From Polytrichum commune (taxonomy: Eukaryota > Streptophyta > Polytrichopsida > Polytrichales > Polytrichaceae), in NCBI GenBank assembly GCA_950295325.1, contig OX485805.1:42370758-42434757 (forward strand): 64,000 nucleotides of DNA. Direction: 5' to 3'. Position 1 is the first letter of the stretch, and the number at the start of each line of letters is the position of its first letter. Under the pieces are notes generated by a model. It was given only the letters and a program-made list of their open reading frames with translations, ran no database searches and was not told the DNA's origin. Below, one piece after another: positions 44,401-57,672 of this stretch. Made by a program: the position numbers and the translations under genes.

Positions 44401-46886
44401 CTCTTTATTTTTAGAATTTCTATTGCATTATACAATTATATATTGGAACTCATTTATTTACTCTCTATTATATACTGAGTTTTATTTTTCATTTTTTAGG
44501 TTTAAAATATGGACATTTCAACCTAACATTCTTCTTCTTCTACAAATATCGATGATCGTAAACCGTGACTTTCTAATAAAAGTCTTTCAATTCTTATTCA
44601 ACCTAAGATTGGGAAGACAACTAGACATAAAAAGATGAATGGCAAACTAAAAATTCAAGATGATGTTGTTTCTTCAAATTTTTGATGAGGTTCTTAAAGC
44701 TTTTGAATCCGATAATATTTTTGCCTATCAAGCTAGGATTTATGATATTATGACCAAATAGAAAGTTAATTATACCACTATTAATAGTAAATGACTTGTA
44801 GCTTGTTTCTAGTGTATCTCTTTGTTGTATTATTGTAAACATATTCATTACAAATGTAGGTATCAATATGGTGACAAATAATGAGCAAATATGAAAAATA
44901 AAACTATTGGAAAGATATGGAGAGGTGGATGACAGAAGCCTCCTCGTTTTTTTTAAAATCTTTAGTGAATGTTTGTCTTCAAAAGATGGTCATATTATCG
45001 ACCTCACTTGCTTTACATGAGGTTCAATTTTGGCGTCTCGTGCATGCAGTTGCCACCTTCTTGCATTTGAGGGAGCCCAAGAAATATTCGACTGTGTGTT
45101 AAAACCTATTATTGATAAAACTCCAAAATATGATGTTGAAGGCCCACAAATTGAAGTTGTTGCTGATGATGCTTTGGTAGATGAAAAACTGATGAATTTT
45201 AATTGTGAGTAGGTTATTGTGTGGATTTTTGAAAATTTTATTTGAATTGTCAATATTTATATATACAATATTAATCATATTATATATTGTTTTGCATTCT
45301 TGAAATTTATCATGAAATCAATATTTGTTCGCTTCTTTGGACTACATGAATTTTATGTAGTCCTACTCTTAGCCCTTGTTTGCCACCTTATGAAGAAGCA
45401 GTAGCAATACTTTGGCTAATGCTCCAGAATCATCACATAATTCTCGTCATGATTCAAATATTCAGACAATATAGTTATTTCCAAATACTTAGAAATTAAG
45501 GCTATAAAGAATGATACATCTATTAGTTATGATTGACCCTCAAGTACATTTGTATTAGTTGCATTATTTGCATTTGATTGACCTTCATTGTGTTTTGCGA
45601 CACATTTTGATATTATATTTTTTGATTCATTGGATGATTGGATTTCAAATACTTGTTTGTTTGCAAAAAATTGAATCCATTTACTAGGATGCACATAAAA
45701 GTTCTTTATGATTTTAAAAAAACATAATAGTTAAAATGAGGCATTCACATAAGGGACATTGTTATGAGAATTTATTTTTTAAATAAAACAAATTTTTAAC
45801 CTTTAGATCATTCAATTGATGGTAATATTGTTCTTCCTCTTTAGTATGACACGTTTGCAAAACACAAAAATCATATTATTAAGGTGTCATCTTCTCATTA
45901 ATATGAAAAATGGTGTAAAGTTGTCGTATTATCGAGGGAATAAAAAAACATAGGTACTATGAGCCTAAAATATATATACAGGGAGTTTATGCAATATCAA
46001 TGGTATGAAATAATAAATAATAACTCCAAACAAATACAAATATTCTTAAGAACTCTTGAAATAAGAGTCCAAATATCTTTGGTGTTGCCTACCCAAGTTA
46101 ACAACTGTCATCTTATCTAAATTGCCTACTAACTTTTGAAAACTAATGATTTCATTAACACCAAAATATAAAGAGTTGTGTAATAAGAAACTAGATAACA
46201 ATGATGCATGAGGTTTAGCAACATACTAGGCAAGAGGCCACTCTAACCCTAACCATGTCCATTCCGCACTAGTGACCCTAATTCTCATTGAGTCCCCAAT
46301 AGTAAGTGAAGTTCCCAAGTAAAAATGGGTGTATTTTAGATGTACATAACATACATGAAAGAAATTTTAGCATGAATTACCTCTTTAATATGACAAAACG
46401 GAGATTCTAGATGTCGCATTATCGAGTGTTGTAGTCGTATAAAAGAGGGAGTTTTGAACTAAAAAGTTCGGGTGTGCAAAAATGTGTCGTAACATCGAGG
46501 GTGTCGTATAAATGAGTGTCGTATTAACGATGTTAGACTGTAGCAGGCTTCTCACCTTCATGGAGTACATCCAAGACTAGTTTTTGAAGGAAGGAACAAA
46601 TGTATTTAATCTAATTTGAGAAATACCTACACATCTCAGGCTTTGCAATCATTGCATTATGCGATAAGTTGCATTAAACAATGAAACGATAAATTCATGT
46701 CAAGATAATCCAATTAAGGGTGCGACGATAATTGTGGTGATGCTTGACACCGTGTTACTTACATATAGACTTGAACTGACTCAAAGATGAAGCAACAATA
46801 TAAGTCACATCAGTAGCAACATGGGAGGCGTCTTCCTTTCTTCCTATTTTCATGTCTTCGAGAATCCAAGCATTGTTTGACGAGGC
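44401..46886. other. Long AT-rich stretch, no gene seen
   Basis: Strongly AT-rich with short frames. A plus frame at 45,030–45,212 and its overlap at 44,917–45,102 show no domain. The words TCGTATTATCGA and GTCGCATTATCGAG recur at about 45,925 and 46,413, hinting at an unclassified inverted or dispersed repeat. Confidence 0.45.
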
Positions 46887-46894
46887 AGACAAAT

Positions 46895-47315
46895 CTCGGG
46901 GAGTGCACTTAGAGTTAAGACTAGGAATCACGTGAGTGCGTACTTTTGACCCCCCTATGTATGTACTAAAAAATCATCTAAAATTTGTAAAAAAAATACA
47001 AAGTTGTTAAACACAATCTAAAGTTCTTGTTGTATAAATTTCAAAAAATAATCAATTGTAAATATTTTTAAATTGATTTTTGAAGCAAAAAACAACGCAT
47101 TTTAGTTCAAACTTCTATCATTTTTTTTAATAATTTTTTAAAACTTTTCATCCTGAAATTTATACCAAGTGATAGATATATACGTAATGATTTGGCACTT
47201 TAAAAGTCTTAATTTAGAAACTATTTTAAGGCCAAGTATTGTAGGGGGTATTGTAGGGGGTATTAAAACGCACTCACGTGTATTCCTAATCTTAACTTTA
47301 AGTGCACTCCCCGGG
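46895..47315. mobile_element. MITE with 8 bp target duplication (hAT-like)
   Basis: A 421 bp non-coding element. It begins CTCGGGGAGTGCACTT and ends with the complement of CCCGGGGAGTGCACTT. The inverted repeats extend about 60 bp, including AGTTAAGACTAGGAAT and CACGTGAGTGCG. The 8 bp AGACAAAT is duplicated exactly at 46,887–46,894 and 47,316–47,323. An 8 bp duplication fits hAT, P or Merlin-type elements; hAT is the most common in plants, but the terminal sequence is not a textbook hAT end. Confidence 0.85.
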
Positions 47316-47323
47316 AGACAAAT

Positions 47324-48139
47324 AGCAATTGGCATTAGGATGCTCAAGAATATCCTCTCTTGCATGTTGAATGCAACACACATGAAACTTGCCATTCGTG
47401 TGCTCCGTAACATCTTCCCCTTGCATATTGAAAAGCAATACTATATCATGTCAAGTATGTATCTGAGCGTGCTATGTTGAATGTCACAATGTAGATATTT
47501 GTTCACTTAAGACAACCACCTTGAATATGATATTTGGTGCCACTTAGTATTTGGATTTCCATAGTGCTATTGATGTAATGTTTCACCAAGTAAAGTTGTG
47601 GGTATTTTGTCAGGTCCGGACAAGCACTTCAACATTTTGTTGGTAAAGTATGAGATATACGGTAAATAGATACATCATTGTGTAATTCCAAATCGCGAGT
47701 GACACTAAATGTCATATTTAGTAATGTGACAATTAGTATCACGATGATGGCAATCGGTGGACGTGACACACTTTTGAGACCTCTGATTGAGGCATCTGGT
47801 TTAGGCCCTTAGCAAATAATGTATGCGGCACTAAACACCATTGATTGGCTAAATATAAAAATGTCGACTAGGATAGGCCCCATAAAGAAAGCGAGGGCTA
47901 GATGGCCGTCCCCATTCCCACTATTACGAAGGTGAAGGGACTCTAACAAATCCATGACCCGCGTAGGTTTATGATGGATTCATGTGCACGGAGTCCCTTG
48001 GCGTTTGATTTGAGGCTTCAGAGGCTGCTAATGAAAGGGCCAATTTAATTTTAAATGCAAGGAAGGAACATAATATATATGTGTTGTAGAGCATGATAGT
48101 GAAATGCGTTTTCACCCCAGTAGGTAAGGTAACTTAGCA
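47324..48139. other. Intergenic with one small palindrome
   Basis: No gene. At 47,698–47,738 the palindrome GACACTAAATGTCATATTTAG belongs to the family also seen at 6,442, 6,813 and around 31,482/32,601. Confidence 0.5.
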
Positions 48140-48470
48140 AGGCTAGGGGCCCGCGTTGTCACTAAGGGCCCCTGCCTCTGCCCCCCTACCTGCCCGCCCC
48201 GCCCAACTTTTGCCTGCCTGCCCTGCTCTGCCCGGGAGGTGGCTCCCCCCCCCCCTCAGGAGCGGCGAGCGAATCCAAACGAATTCTTGGGTGGCTATGG
48301 CAGGGAGTATCTCAAAGAAACAATTCAAGCCTCCGAGGTCATTTTTCTGAAGTCTTGAACTTCAACTGGTTAATTCTCAAACTTGCCTGTTGCATGGGAC
48401 ACATTTGCTCCGAGTGTGGGCATCTTCACCACAAGTGAGTGTACTCTTCCCTCAACCAATTTTTGCTTTA
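48140..48470. repeat. GC-rich patch joined to a repeat R fragment
   Basis: 48,150–48,265 is made of CTGCC/CCTGC-type words with C-runs, starting from GGGGCCC and GTCACTAAGGGCCCC. It is followed by a segment (GAGCGAATCC to CTCCGAGG) related to 53,910–53,975 and by the AGTCTTGAACTTCAAC end of repeat R. The same kind of GC-rich patch next to repeat R, in opposite orientation, occurs at 54,560–54,690. Confidence 0.6.
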
Positions 48471-48472
48471 GA

Positions 48473-51400
48473 TTTCTGAGGATTTACAAGACAACTATAT
48501 TTATCCATCAGATTTTGAGAAAGAACTTGATTATGTTGTGCAAGTAGAGGACATCGTTGGAAGTTCTTTCGAGAATCACGGGGAGACGTACTTCAACTTA
48601 TCGGATTATGACTCCGAATTTGAAGGCCATGAAGAAATTCATCAAGGATTAGATGAAAGTGATGTGGACCATGCAAGTTTTTCATGTGCCAACATCAACA
48701 ATTCTAAAGATGAGCCTTCTTCTCTTTTTTTGGAGCATATTCTTATTGATACTTTTCCAAAGTATGTGCATTTTACATTTGGGAGTATGAAGCTTATGAT
48801 TGATTGTTTACAAACACAATCAATTCCTACATTTAAGCAAATTCGTCAATCGGATATTAGTTTTCGACCCCTTCAAAAAAATCACGGACGTTATGTTAAT
48901 GTCAATGATGTTGGTCATACCGTAGAAAGATGGAAAAAACTTCAAGAGAGCGTCAAATTGGTTAATATCAATGACGAAGTATTTTTATCACCCATAAGAC
49001 AAGATTCAATAGAACGGCAAATTCCTCCCATTGAGTTGTGACCTTCCATAGTTCAAAAGTGTCATGTAAATGTTGACGGCAAATATTTACCGTTAACTTC
49101 CCCACTTAATGCGAATCGAAAGAAGTAGACAACGGATATTAGAGTTGGAGGAATTCATAGTTCATATGTTGAAAAATGTCTTCGCTCTTGTGCAATTTGT
49201 GATAATGTCAAGTTATGGGATCGGGTTCATAATATTCCCCATTACCTTTTGGATGTCACACTTGACCAAATATGCACAAAGTATATGGTCTTCCGCAAAT
49301 TACGAAGAAGTTATAAATGTTAAGATCAAATTGTGAAGTACTATCATTGTCATCGGAGTGGAAACAAGAAGCGTCCTCATAGAATGACATTTTTTATTAG
49401 TCAATCTCAAGAAAAAAATGCAAATCAAGATAGGAAGTTTAGGTTGTGTGGTTGTTCTTTTCAATTGAAAACGGTGGAAGCCATTATATATGATAATTAT
49501 GACCGTGACCTACAATTGGAAGATGTTACAATTTCTATGCATACGCAACACACGGGACATGTTCTAGGTTCGGAAGCCGATATCTTTTTTCAGCCTGTGC
49601 ATCCATTGGTTATGGCTATGGCGAAGGAAAATTTAAAGAGGATGATTTCCACATCGACGGTGGCTCTTGCTTCCAATCGAGAGGCAAACAATATTAAAGG
49701 TATTGTGATGAAGTTGGAAAGAGTTACATATTGATTTTTTATTATCGCAAAAAAAGTGGCGCAATTGAGGTATTCTATGAGATTGAATTATACGTTATAT
49801 TTTTTATAATGTATGTGTCATTTAAAATAAATTAAAATATTTATTACATATTTTGATATGTTATCATGATAATATGTGTAGATGCTTTGCGAAAGGACGA
49901 TTGGGATGCCGCTCAATTAGAATGCTGAAGATTACAAGATCAACAAAAGATCATATTGTATCAACCATATTTGCCAAAAGAGAAAGATCCAAGAAAACGT
50001 CATTTTATTGTAGTCATACAAGATGAATGGATGCGAAATATTGGGAGAACATTTTCACATGGCAATTCGTGGGCTATTGATTCTACTTTTGTACCAATCA
50101 ACATGGTTTTTCTTTATATGCCGCAATTGTCCCAAACCAAGATGACAAAGGAGTTCCTATATTTTATATATTATGCACTAGAGATGTGAAACGAGATAAG
50201 GACAAAGTCATGAAGGTATCGCGTCAGAACTAGCTTTTACTGCTGCATTTGCATCTATTGGAGATGTGAGACCTTTTGCTATTCTTATCGATAAGCATAA
50301 GACGTCTTTAAATGCTATTAATGAAATTGTTGGCAAGGATATTCATTGTTGGCATGTAGAAAATGAGAAAAAGATACAAGTTGGTGGAAATGTGTTATTA
50401 TGTCATTTCCATATTATGAAGGCTTGGAGTGAAAATCTTCTTACTCGTGTTTCCGCTATTGACAAAGATAATATTTGGAGAGCGTTGCATTTTTTAATGC
50501 ATTGTCCACAAGAACAACAATCTGACAACAATCTCAAGAGATTTTACGAAAATTTTCAACATATACCGAATGTGATAGATTATATGGAAAAATGATGGGC
50601 CGGTGAGAATGTACTTTGAAGAAGACTATGGCCACGATTTGGTCGTTTATTTACCTTGATTTGGAGGTATGGTTACTACAAATCAGATCGAAAGACATTG
50701 GAAATGGATTAAATATACTTTGATTCAAGGAAAAGTTAATCGTGCGCTTAGAGATCTCATTGTTGCAATTATGGGTAGCGCGGCGGATGGAAGTCGAATT
50801 GGTGGACCTACTCTTCTTTATCATTTTCAAACTGTGCAACTTATAAGTAAGTAATTTTTTTGTTCAATTCATGCATAATATTATAATATTATAATATTTT
50901 TGATAGACTTTCGTGATACATATTGTTTGTAGCAATTTAATTGTATATCTTATGTATTTTGTAATTTATATGTAGGTGATTCAGGAAGGTTTTTAAGAAG
51001 TGATAATACCAAGGAGCATCGTCGACGTTTAAAAGGAGGAGAACGAATATTGAAAGCTTACCAAACGAATCCGGATGCAATATTGAAGGTGGTAGATGCG
51101 GATCATATGTTATTTCGGATTACAAGTGAAAGTATTCTGAATACAAAGTATAGTGTTTCTTTGAACACTTATTTTTGTGATTGTCCATTACAAAAATCTA
51201 CTTGCAAACACATATTGGGAGTACAATTGATTGTGAAAGAATATTTTTCTTGTCCACAAGCTAAAGAACTTATAGGGCATGTGGAACGTGTGAAGCATGT
51301 GAATCATTTAGATGATATTGGGAATTTGAAATCAATATCCTCAATGGAAATTGATACATTGGAATCGAATATTTCTGGAAATATCGTGGAAATAAATGAT

Positions 51401-51649
51401 TATATGAACGGATTTTTGAATGCTTTGGATGACATTAAAAAATTGGAGGAAAAAAAACGATCTTGTGTTGAACATTATTGTGAAGAAGAAATGATGCGCA
51501 AGACACATACTATGCGGACGTTTCTTGATTTTTTTTCAAAGCCTATAACTTTCAAAAGACCTTCCACTATTGATATTTTCCGGCGTGGATCTATAGCCAA
51601 TATTCAGGAGAATGTGAGACGAACAAGGATGGGGCATGGACAAAAATGA
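48473..51649 (+). pseudogene. MULE/FAR1-type transposase with SWIM zinc finger, decayed
   Basis: Plus-strand relic. The N-terminal exon-like frame 48,473–49,041 is acidic and follows an acceptor-like TTTTGCTTTAG. 49,333–49,734 encodes YYHCHRSGNKKR and CGCSFQL, like the zinc-binding N-terminus of FAR1/MULE proteins. The catalytic core begins near 49,956: WAIDSTF carries the first aspartate, the frame then shifts, and LYAAIVPNQDDKG and FYILCTRDVKRD follow in the new frame. 50,266–50,595 has FAILIDKHKTSLNAI and LLCHFHIMKAW. 50,669–50,847 has TTNQIERHWKWIKY with a possible catalytic glutamate. An intron-like gap (50,848–50,975, GTAAGT...GTAG) precedes 51,050–51,649, which contains the SWIM finger CDCPLQKSTCKH. 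In active elements this protein cuts and joins the transposon ends. Stops and at least two frameshifts make this copy inactive. Terminal repeats were not identified. Confidence 0.85.
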
Positions 51650-53012
51650 AAGACATGGAATATGAAGTAGGCAATGGATCACGACCAACTCCAATACGTC
51701 ATGCACATGTACTGGTCTTTCATTCAAATTATTAAAAAACCATATTTTCAAAGATTTTGAGGTCACATTGTGACAAGTGTAAGGTGAACACAAAGGTGGA
51801 AGAAAATGATGGTTATGTGGAGTGCAAAATTGCAACAACCTTGTGAGTTTGGAATTACGGCCATCTTTTGAATAATCCGGTGATTAAGGTATATAGGCCT
51901 CTTACCAAAGTTCTAGAATTATGAATATCTTTTGGATAACCCATTGCTTTGAGGTTTGTGCTTTGTGCTTTGTGGTTGAGCACATATATGTGCTTCATTA
52001 TTTATATAATTTTTGTCTTACTCCACGCCGGCAAACAATCTTCTAAGATATGTTATCTTTTGTTGCAGATATGTGCGACTTCATGGAGTTGGCAACCATC
52101 TTATTTTTTTTGTTCATTTTCACAATTACAATGAGCAACAAGAGCTCATCTTTGATGTACTAGATTTTATGATCTATATATTTGCAATTGTCACTCTTTT
52201 CATTTTATGTTTCAAAATGGCTCTTGCTTGAACTCTTGTGATCTTTCTAAATGTAGTTCTTCTAAATACTTCCTAAGGTTGAGTAGCTACATCTTTATTG
52301 ATCCACCATATAGGTGGAAGACTTCCGGGTTGATGATGAAATATGAGTTTTAGCAATATTACTATTGAATAAATAAAAATAACTCGCTATTGTCAGTCCT
52401 TATTGTTACACATGGGGATTTTGGAAATAATGTATAATGATGTGGTAGTGTCTTAATTTCATCTTCGGAGTCGACTTGTCTTTATGTTTGAAATTTGAGG
52501 GGTGTGAATGATTTGGTTTTTAATAAAGCCTTAAGGCATTGTGCCAATCCCAAGTCTAGCAGGAGTGTCATTGATATTCAATGTCTAAATATATTATGAT
52601 TAGACATGAGTGAAAGTGTGTAAGAAGACATGATTGAAATCAACTTAATCACCCTTTGTTTAGCATTTTTTGGTGGAATGTTAGAATCATAGTTCAAACT
52701 CAATTGCCCATGCAACAATTTTTGGGTTGAGGAATGAGAAATAAAATATTTATCCACCCTAAACAAACTTCTTGGAATAATATGCTTGCTAAATCTATAT
52801 TCATCTCAAAATTCCCGTTCGCATGGGCTATAGGTTATAAATGTTAGACACTAAACCCTCATAATTCCAATGAAACACAACAAATCATGCAAATTGAATC
52901 ATTAATAATGTGGTAATAACCTTGCTTATAGCAAGGAGTAAAGAAATTAAAACGAAAACAATTGGTTCTTCATCAAACTAATAAATCAAGAAAGTCATTG
53001 ACCAATCAAGAG
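51650..53012. other. Intergenic, no gene seen
   Basis: AT-rich, short frames only. It presumably includes the 3' flank of the transposase relic. Confidence 0.5.
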
Positions 53013-54295
53013 TTAAGAGTCCAATAAACAATGCATTATGGAAATAGAATTCCAATAAAATACTTATTTACTAAGTGAAAGTGAAAGTGAAAGTGGACAT
53101 ATATATTGGCTTTTGGACCTTGAAGGTGAGGTGAATGTGAACAACATATGTTTGAAATATGATTTGATTGAGTTTGAAAAATAACCGGTTGAAATTCAAG
53201 ACTTTAAGAAAATTACCTATCATTTTTCATGTTTAAAACAAATCATCTTTAAAACATGTTGGAACACTTGTAATTGTTGAAGCCATTTCTGTCGCAAAAC
53301 ACCAAGCTTGCGGTCCAGACGACGCATCCAAACCTGTCATTTGAGAATCATATCATAAAAGAGCAACAAATTAGACTCACTCGTTGATCTACCATAAGTA
53401 AAGTGAAACTCGAGAACTGTCTAAGAAGTCTCACTTCAACTGCAATGAATATTAAGCTGTAGAACGGGAAGTACTCATACGTCTTAACTTTGCTGTATGA
53501 AAATCTAGGTAAACCACGAATCCAAAAGCAGTAAGTCGTTGTAGGATTATAGTATTTTAAAAAATACACCGCTAATGGGAGATACAAACATCACAAAACT
53601 ACAAGTGACCTGCATTTAAGCTGCTAGTACATACCCACCCTTCTAGAGGACTGATTTATGTGTAGGGCTAAGTCAACATTTACCTAATGATCTATTCAAT
53701 ATTGTCTCACAATTCAACCTTTTGGGTCTTGCAACTATCAATTTAATGCAAATTACATTCGAGAAAACTGTCCTGATTATTTAGGCTCATGTTCAAGATG
53801 ATTTTATGCAAAAGATGATTTGTTGTACCTTGTACTTGTCGTAGTTGTGATATATGATTGATATGCCAAATCTAGGCATATTTTACCTCATTCCAACTCA
53901 TGTGTTGTAAATCCGAGCGAATTCAAAAGAATTTTTGGTTCTCTATGGCAAGGAGAAGACTCCGAGGAAGAAACTCTTTTGATGATTCCAACTTACTCTT
54001 GGTCTCAAAAATCGTCTTCGTAATCCTCTCATAACCCTAAACCAAGCAAGGGTTAAGAGTCTAATGAACAATGCATTGTAAAAATAGAATTCCAATAAAA
54101 TGCTTATTTACTAAGTGAAAGTGAAAGTAGATATATATATATATATATATATAATATTGACTTTTGGACCTTGAAGGTGAGGTGAATGTGAGCAACATAT
54201 GGTTAAAAAATGATTTGATTGAGTTTGAAAAATAACCGGTTGAAATTCAGGACTTTAAGAAAGTTACCTATCATTTTTTCAAGCTTAAAAAAATC
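53013..54295. repeat. Pair of 235 bp direct repeats 1.04 kb apart
   Basis: Copies at 53,013–53,250 and 54,053–54,295 share TTAAGAGTC, TAGAATTCCAATAAAAT, CTTATTTACTAAGTGAAAG, TTGGACCTTGAAGGTGAGG and AAAATAACCGGTTGAAATTC. The second has gained a TA microsatellite (54,130–54,153). The ends of both copies are inverted versions of repeat R. The roughly 800 bp between them has no gene. They might be LTRs of a very small non-autonomous element, but no TG...CA ends or flanking duplication are apparent. Confidence 0.65.
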
Positions 54296-54379
54296 TCAAA
54301 TGAATAAAGAAATCCCGGAAGATGTTAACATGTCCCCGGTTGAAATTGGAAACTATGCTCCAATGATCGGGGAGATTTT

Positions 54380-54690
54380 TGGGCATGACCGGTTGAGATC
54401 CTAGTGTTTGCAAGTCCAGCCGTTTAATTGTTAACATCTTCCGGTTTTCCTTTATTAAATTGGGGTATGTTATATAGATTCCTCTAAAATGATCTGTAAT
54501 TTCCCCGCAGTCTTGAGCTTCAACCGGTTATTTCTCGAACTCAACCGGTTCGTCAGCTTGACCGGGCGGGCAGGCGGGCAGGGAGGGCGGGCTAGCGGGC
54601 AGGCAGAAGCGGGGCAGGCCAGGCAGAGGCGGGGGCCCCATTTTGAGGGGCCCTTAGAGACGAGGAGGGGCCCGAGCGACGAGGTTGGCG
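54380..54690. repeat. Repeat R fragment and GC-rich patch upstream of the ubiquitin gene
   Basis: 54,385–54,560 matches the second block of repeat R (CCTAGTGTTTGCAAGTCCA, AGTCTTGAGCTTCAACCGG). 54,560–54,690 is GC-rich with GGGCGGGCAGG words and an inverted GGGGCCCC...GGGGCCC pair. This repeat forms the distal promoter neighbourhood of the ubiquitin–eS31 gene. Confidence 0.6.
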
Positions 54691-54695
54691 GAGAC

Positions 54696-54702
54696 TAGGG
54701 TT
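54696..54702 (+). promoter_or_regulatory. Telo-box upstream of ubiquitin–eS31
   Basis: TAGGGTT, the reverse complement of the AAACCCTA-type telo-box common in plant ribosomal-protein promoters, lies 170 bp before the start codon. Two more copies are in the first intron: TTAGGGTTTT at 54,965–54,974 and TTAGGGTTTGGGCT at 55,045–55,058, the latter followed by a GGGCT site-II-like word. Confidence 0.6.
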
Positions 54703-54774
54703 GGCCGGGCGAGCCCCATCCGACCGTGCGATGTGGACGGCCGAGATGGAAGGAGGGCTGTTCCAGGCGGAGGG

Positions 54775-54780
54775 TATAGA
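54775..54780 (+). promoter_or_regulatory. Possible TATA element
   Basis: TATAGA lies 86 bp before the ATG of the ubiquitin–eS31 gene in otherwise GC-rich sequence, giving a plausible 5' leader of about 55 bases. This rests on position only. Confidence 0.4.
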
Positions 54781-54865
54781 AGGGCTTCGCAAATTCGGCG
54801 GAGGTCTTCTTCTTCACCTCCGCGACGACGCAACAAATTTGCTGAGCTGAGCCAGGTCTGCGATC

Positions 54866-55607
<742 letters not shown>

Positions 55608-55723
55608 AAGCGTTTTTGTTGGTGGGTTGGGCTGCCGACTCCGTAGGGTGCCGCTCACGCGTGCAGGTGCTAGGCGAGGCAGCCATTGCAGAAGCGAAGG
55701 GAACGGAATCTGAATACTTTTGG

Positions 55724-55729
55724 AATAAA
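55724..55729 (+). terminator. Polyadenylation signal candidate
   Basis: AATAAA 117 bp after the stop codon of the ubiquitin–eS31 gene, at a suitable distance for 3' end formation. Confidence 0.55.
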
Positions 55730-57194
55730 GTGAAAGATTTCGCATATGGACGGGTTGTATGGTTTGATATTGGTGAAATAGGTAGTTAATATGATGAATG
55801 TGACCTCCTTATGACGAGAATGATGAGATTTATCCCTTGTTTTCTTCGTATTTTCGTGAGGCTGGAGTTGTTGGGTTTGGAAATGGTCATCCTGATATGA
55901 AGTATTGTGGCCCATAAATAATAGGATTACTTGGTGCACCTAAGGGAAGATGACATGCATGATAAAAGAAATGTGAACGTCAGTGTTTGTGCACCAACAC
56001 GAATGGGAGCATGTTTTACCTCACACTGATCATGGGCCGGAAAGGTGCGGAAAATTGCAGGAACGTGCCGGTAAAGGAGCCAGAGCTTTGTCGAACTGTT
56101 GGAAAATTTGTTACTGTGAGATTTGTAGATATTTATGGGCGGGTGTCCTGAAAACTTCTGGTTGCCTTAGGTAAAGACATTTTTCTGCTGTCACTCGGCC
56201 ACACGCATGTACGAACTTAATCCAACAATTGCATATGCAAATTTGTGAATCCTTTCTACTCAAAATCACGATAAGTGGCTTCATTGTCAACCAGTGCGAC
56301 TTGGTGCCCAGAACTGGGCCAGTAATGTTTGGGCATGGACGTTAAATCTATCACCTTATGTTTAATCAAGATGATCAGTTGATTGCCAGCCAGATGAATA
56401 GTCAGATTGAAGGCAAACTGAGTACAGTGAGCACTAAGTATGGAGTGTAATTTGTATTTTAGTGTGGCTACAGGATGTATGATCAATTCAAAGCCACAAC
56501 GACGAGTTTCTAAGTTTTTCGATGAATTATCACACATAATTATCAAGTAAGTGATCTTGATGAGGTTAAAACATTTCAGAATCTGAAAGGCATTGAATAA
56601 AAGCTACACATGATTATGATTTTAGTACCACTCCCTTCTCTCTATATGGTGGTTTTGATCGCTCAAATTGATGCTGCCGACAAAACAGAATGCACAATGT
56701 TCATAACATAGTGGCTCATTCTGCATCCAAATTTCTCTGTGAGGAAAGGAAAGCGTCAATCTCTACAAGCAATCATTGTAATCTCTTATCAATTGCACGT
56801 TTCGCCCCGAAATTCAAGGCATCTGTTCCCTTTAAGCAAGAAAGTTTATAAGGAGAGCGAAGTTCCAGCTTCAATCTGGTTAAAGCATTTGATTAAGGTT
56901 AAAGCATTTCAATCTGGAAGGCAGTGAACAACAACTTACACATCAGTAGAAACAAAGATCCTTCTTGCGCACCTCCAATACAAAAGTATGCTATTGATGA
57001 TGAGTGGAATATGACGTGTCGGCCAGTTGTGCAAATGTAGAGTAAGTATCATGAGGATATTATAAACATATTAAATGCATACCAAATCATCGTGTAATTG
57101 GCCAATCTGAAAGGACAGGCACTGTTTCTAAAATACTTTGGTGGAGATTAAGGATAACATATGATTTCTATTGCAGCTGTTATGGATGGGGTCT
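55730..57194. other. Intergenic, no gene seen
   Basis: Short frames without domains. The phrase GGTTAAAGCATTTCAATCTG recurs in diverged form near 56,565 and 56,897. Confidence 0.5.
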
Positions 57195-57305
57195 ACATAA
57201 CGTCATTCAGATCCATAACAATGTTATGTGGGATTGACAATATTCCATGAAATATTCTTCATATTCAATTTGAATGTGGGAATCTTTTGTGGGATCTTTT
57301 TTTAG
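57195..57305. repeat. Half copy of the 809–984 MITE
   Basis: Shares TTCAGATCCATAACAATGTT and the following AATATTCC words with the left arm of the element at 809; the right arm is missing. Confidence 0.6.
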
Positions 57306-57621
57306 TAAAATTCAATATGTTCAACTTTTCTTTTTTTTGTAAGTCAACTCCATATAAGGTCTCTAAGTCATGTTTATAATACATTTGTGATTCAAGCTGA
57401 AACCCCTTGACTTTCAAGTGTTAAGTTATTTTTAAGAAACTTGGATTTAGTTTAAGAATAAGATTAAGTTTTTTTGGCATGAAGAAAACTTAATTTTTCA
57501 TTTCATTATTAGTTTTGTAAATTAGGGCACTTTCCAATAGCCTTGCTCAATAAACATGTCTTGGGTTCACATACGAGCTCATGGCTATGATCAAGGTGAA
57601 GCGTCTCTCATTCATGCCAGC

Positions 57622-57624
<3 letters not shown>

Positions 57625-57672
<48 letters not shown>
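57625..57672. repeat. (CT)n/(CA)n compound microsatellite
   Basis: About 18 CT dinucleotides followed by seven CA dinucleotides. Confidence 0.95.
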
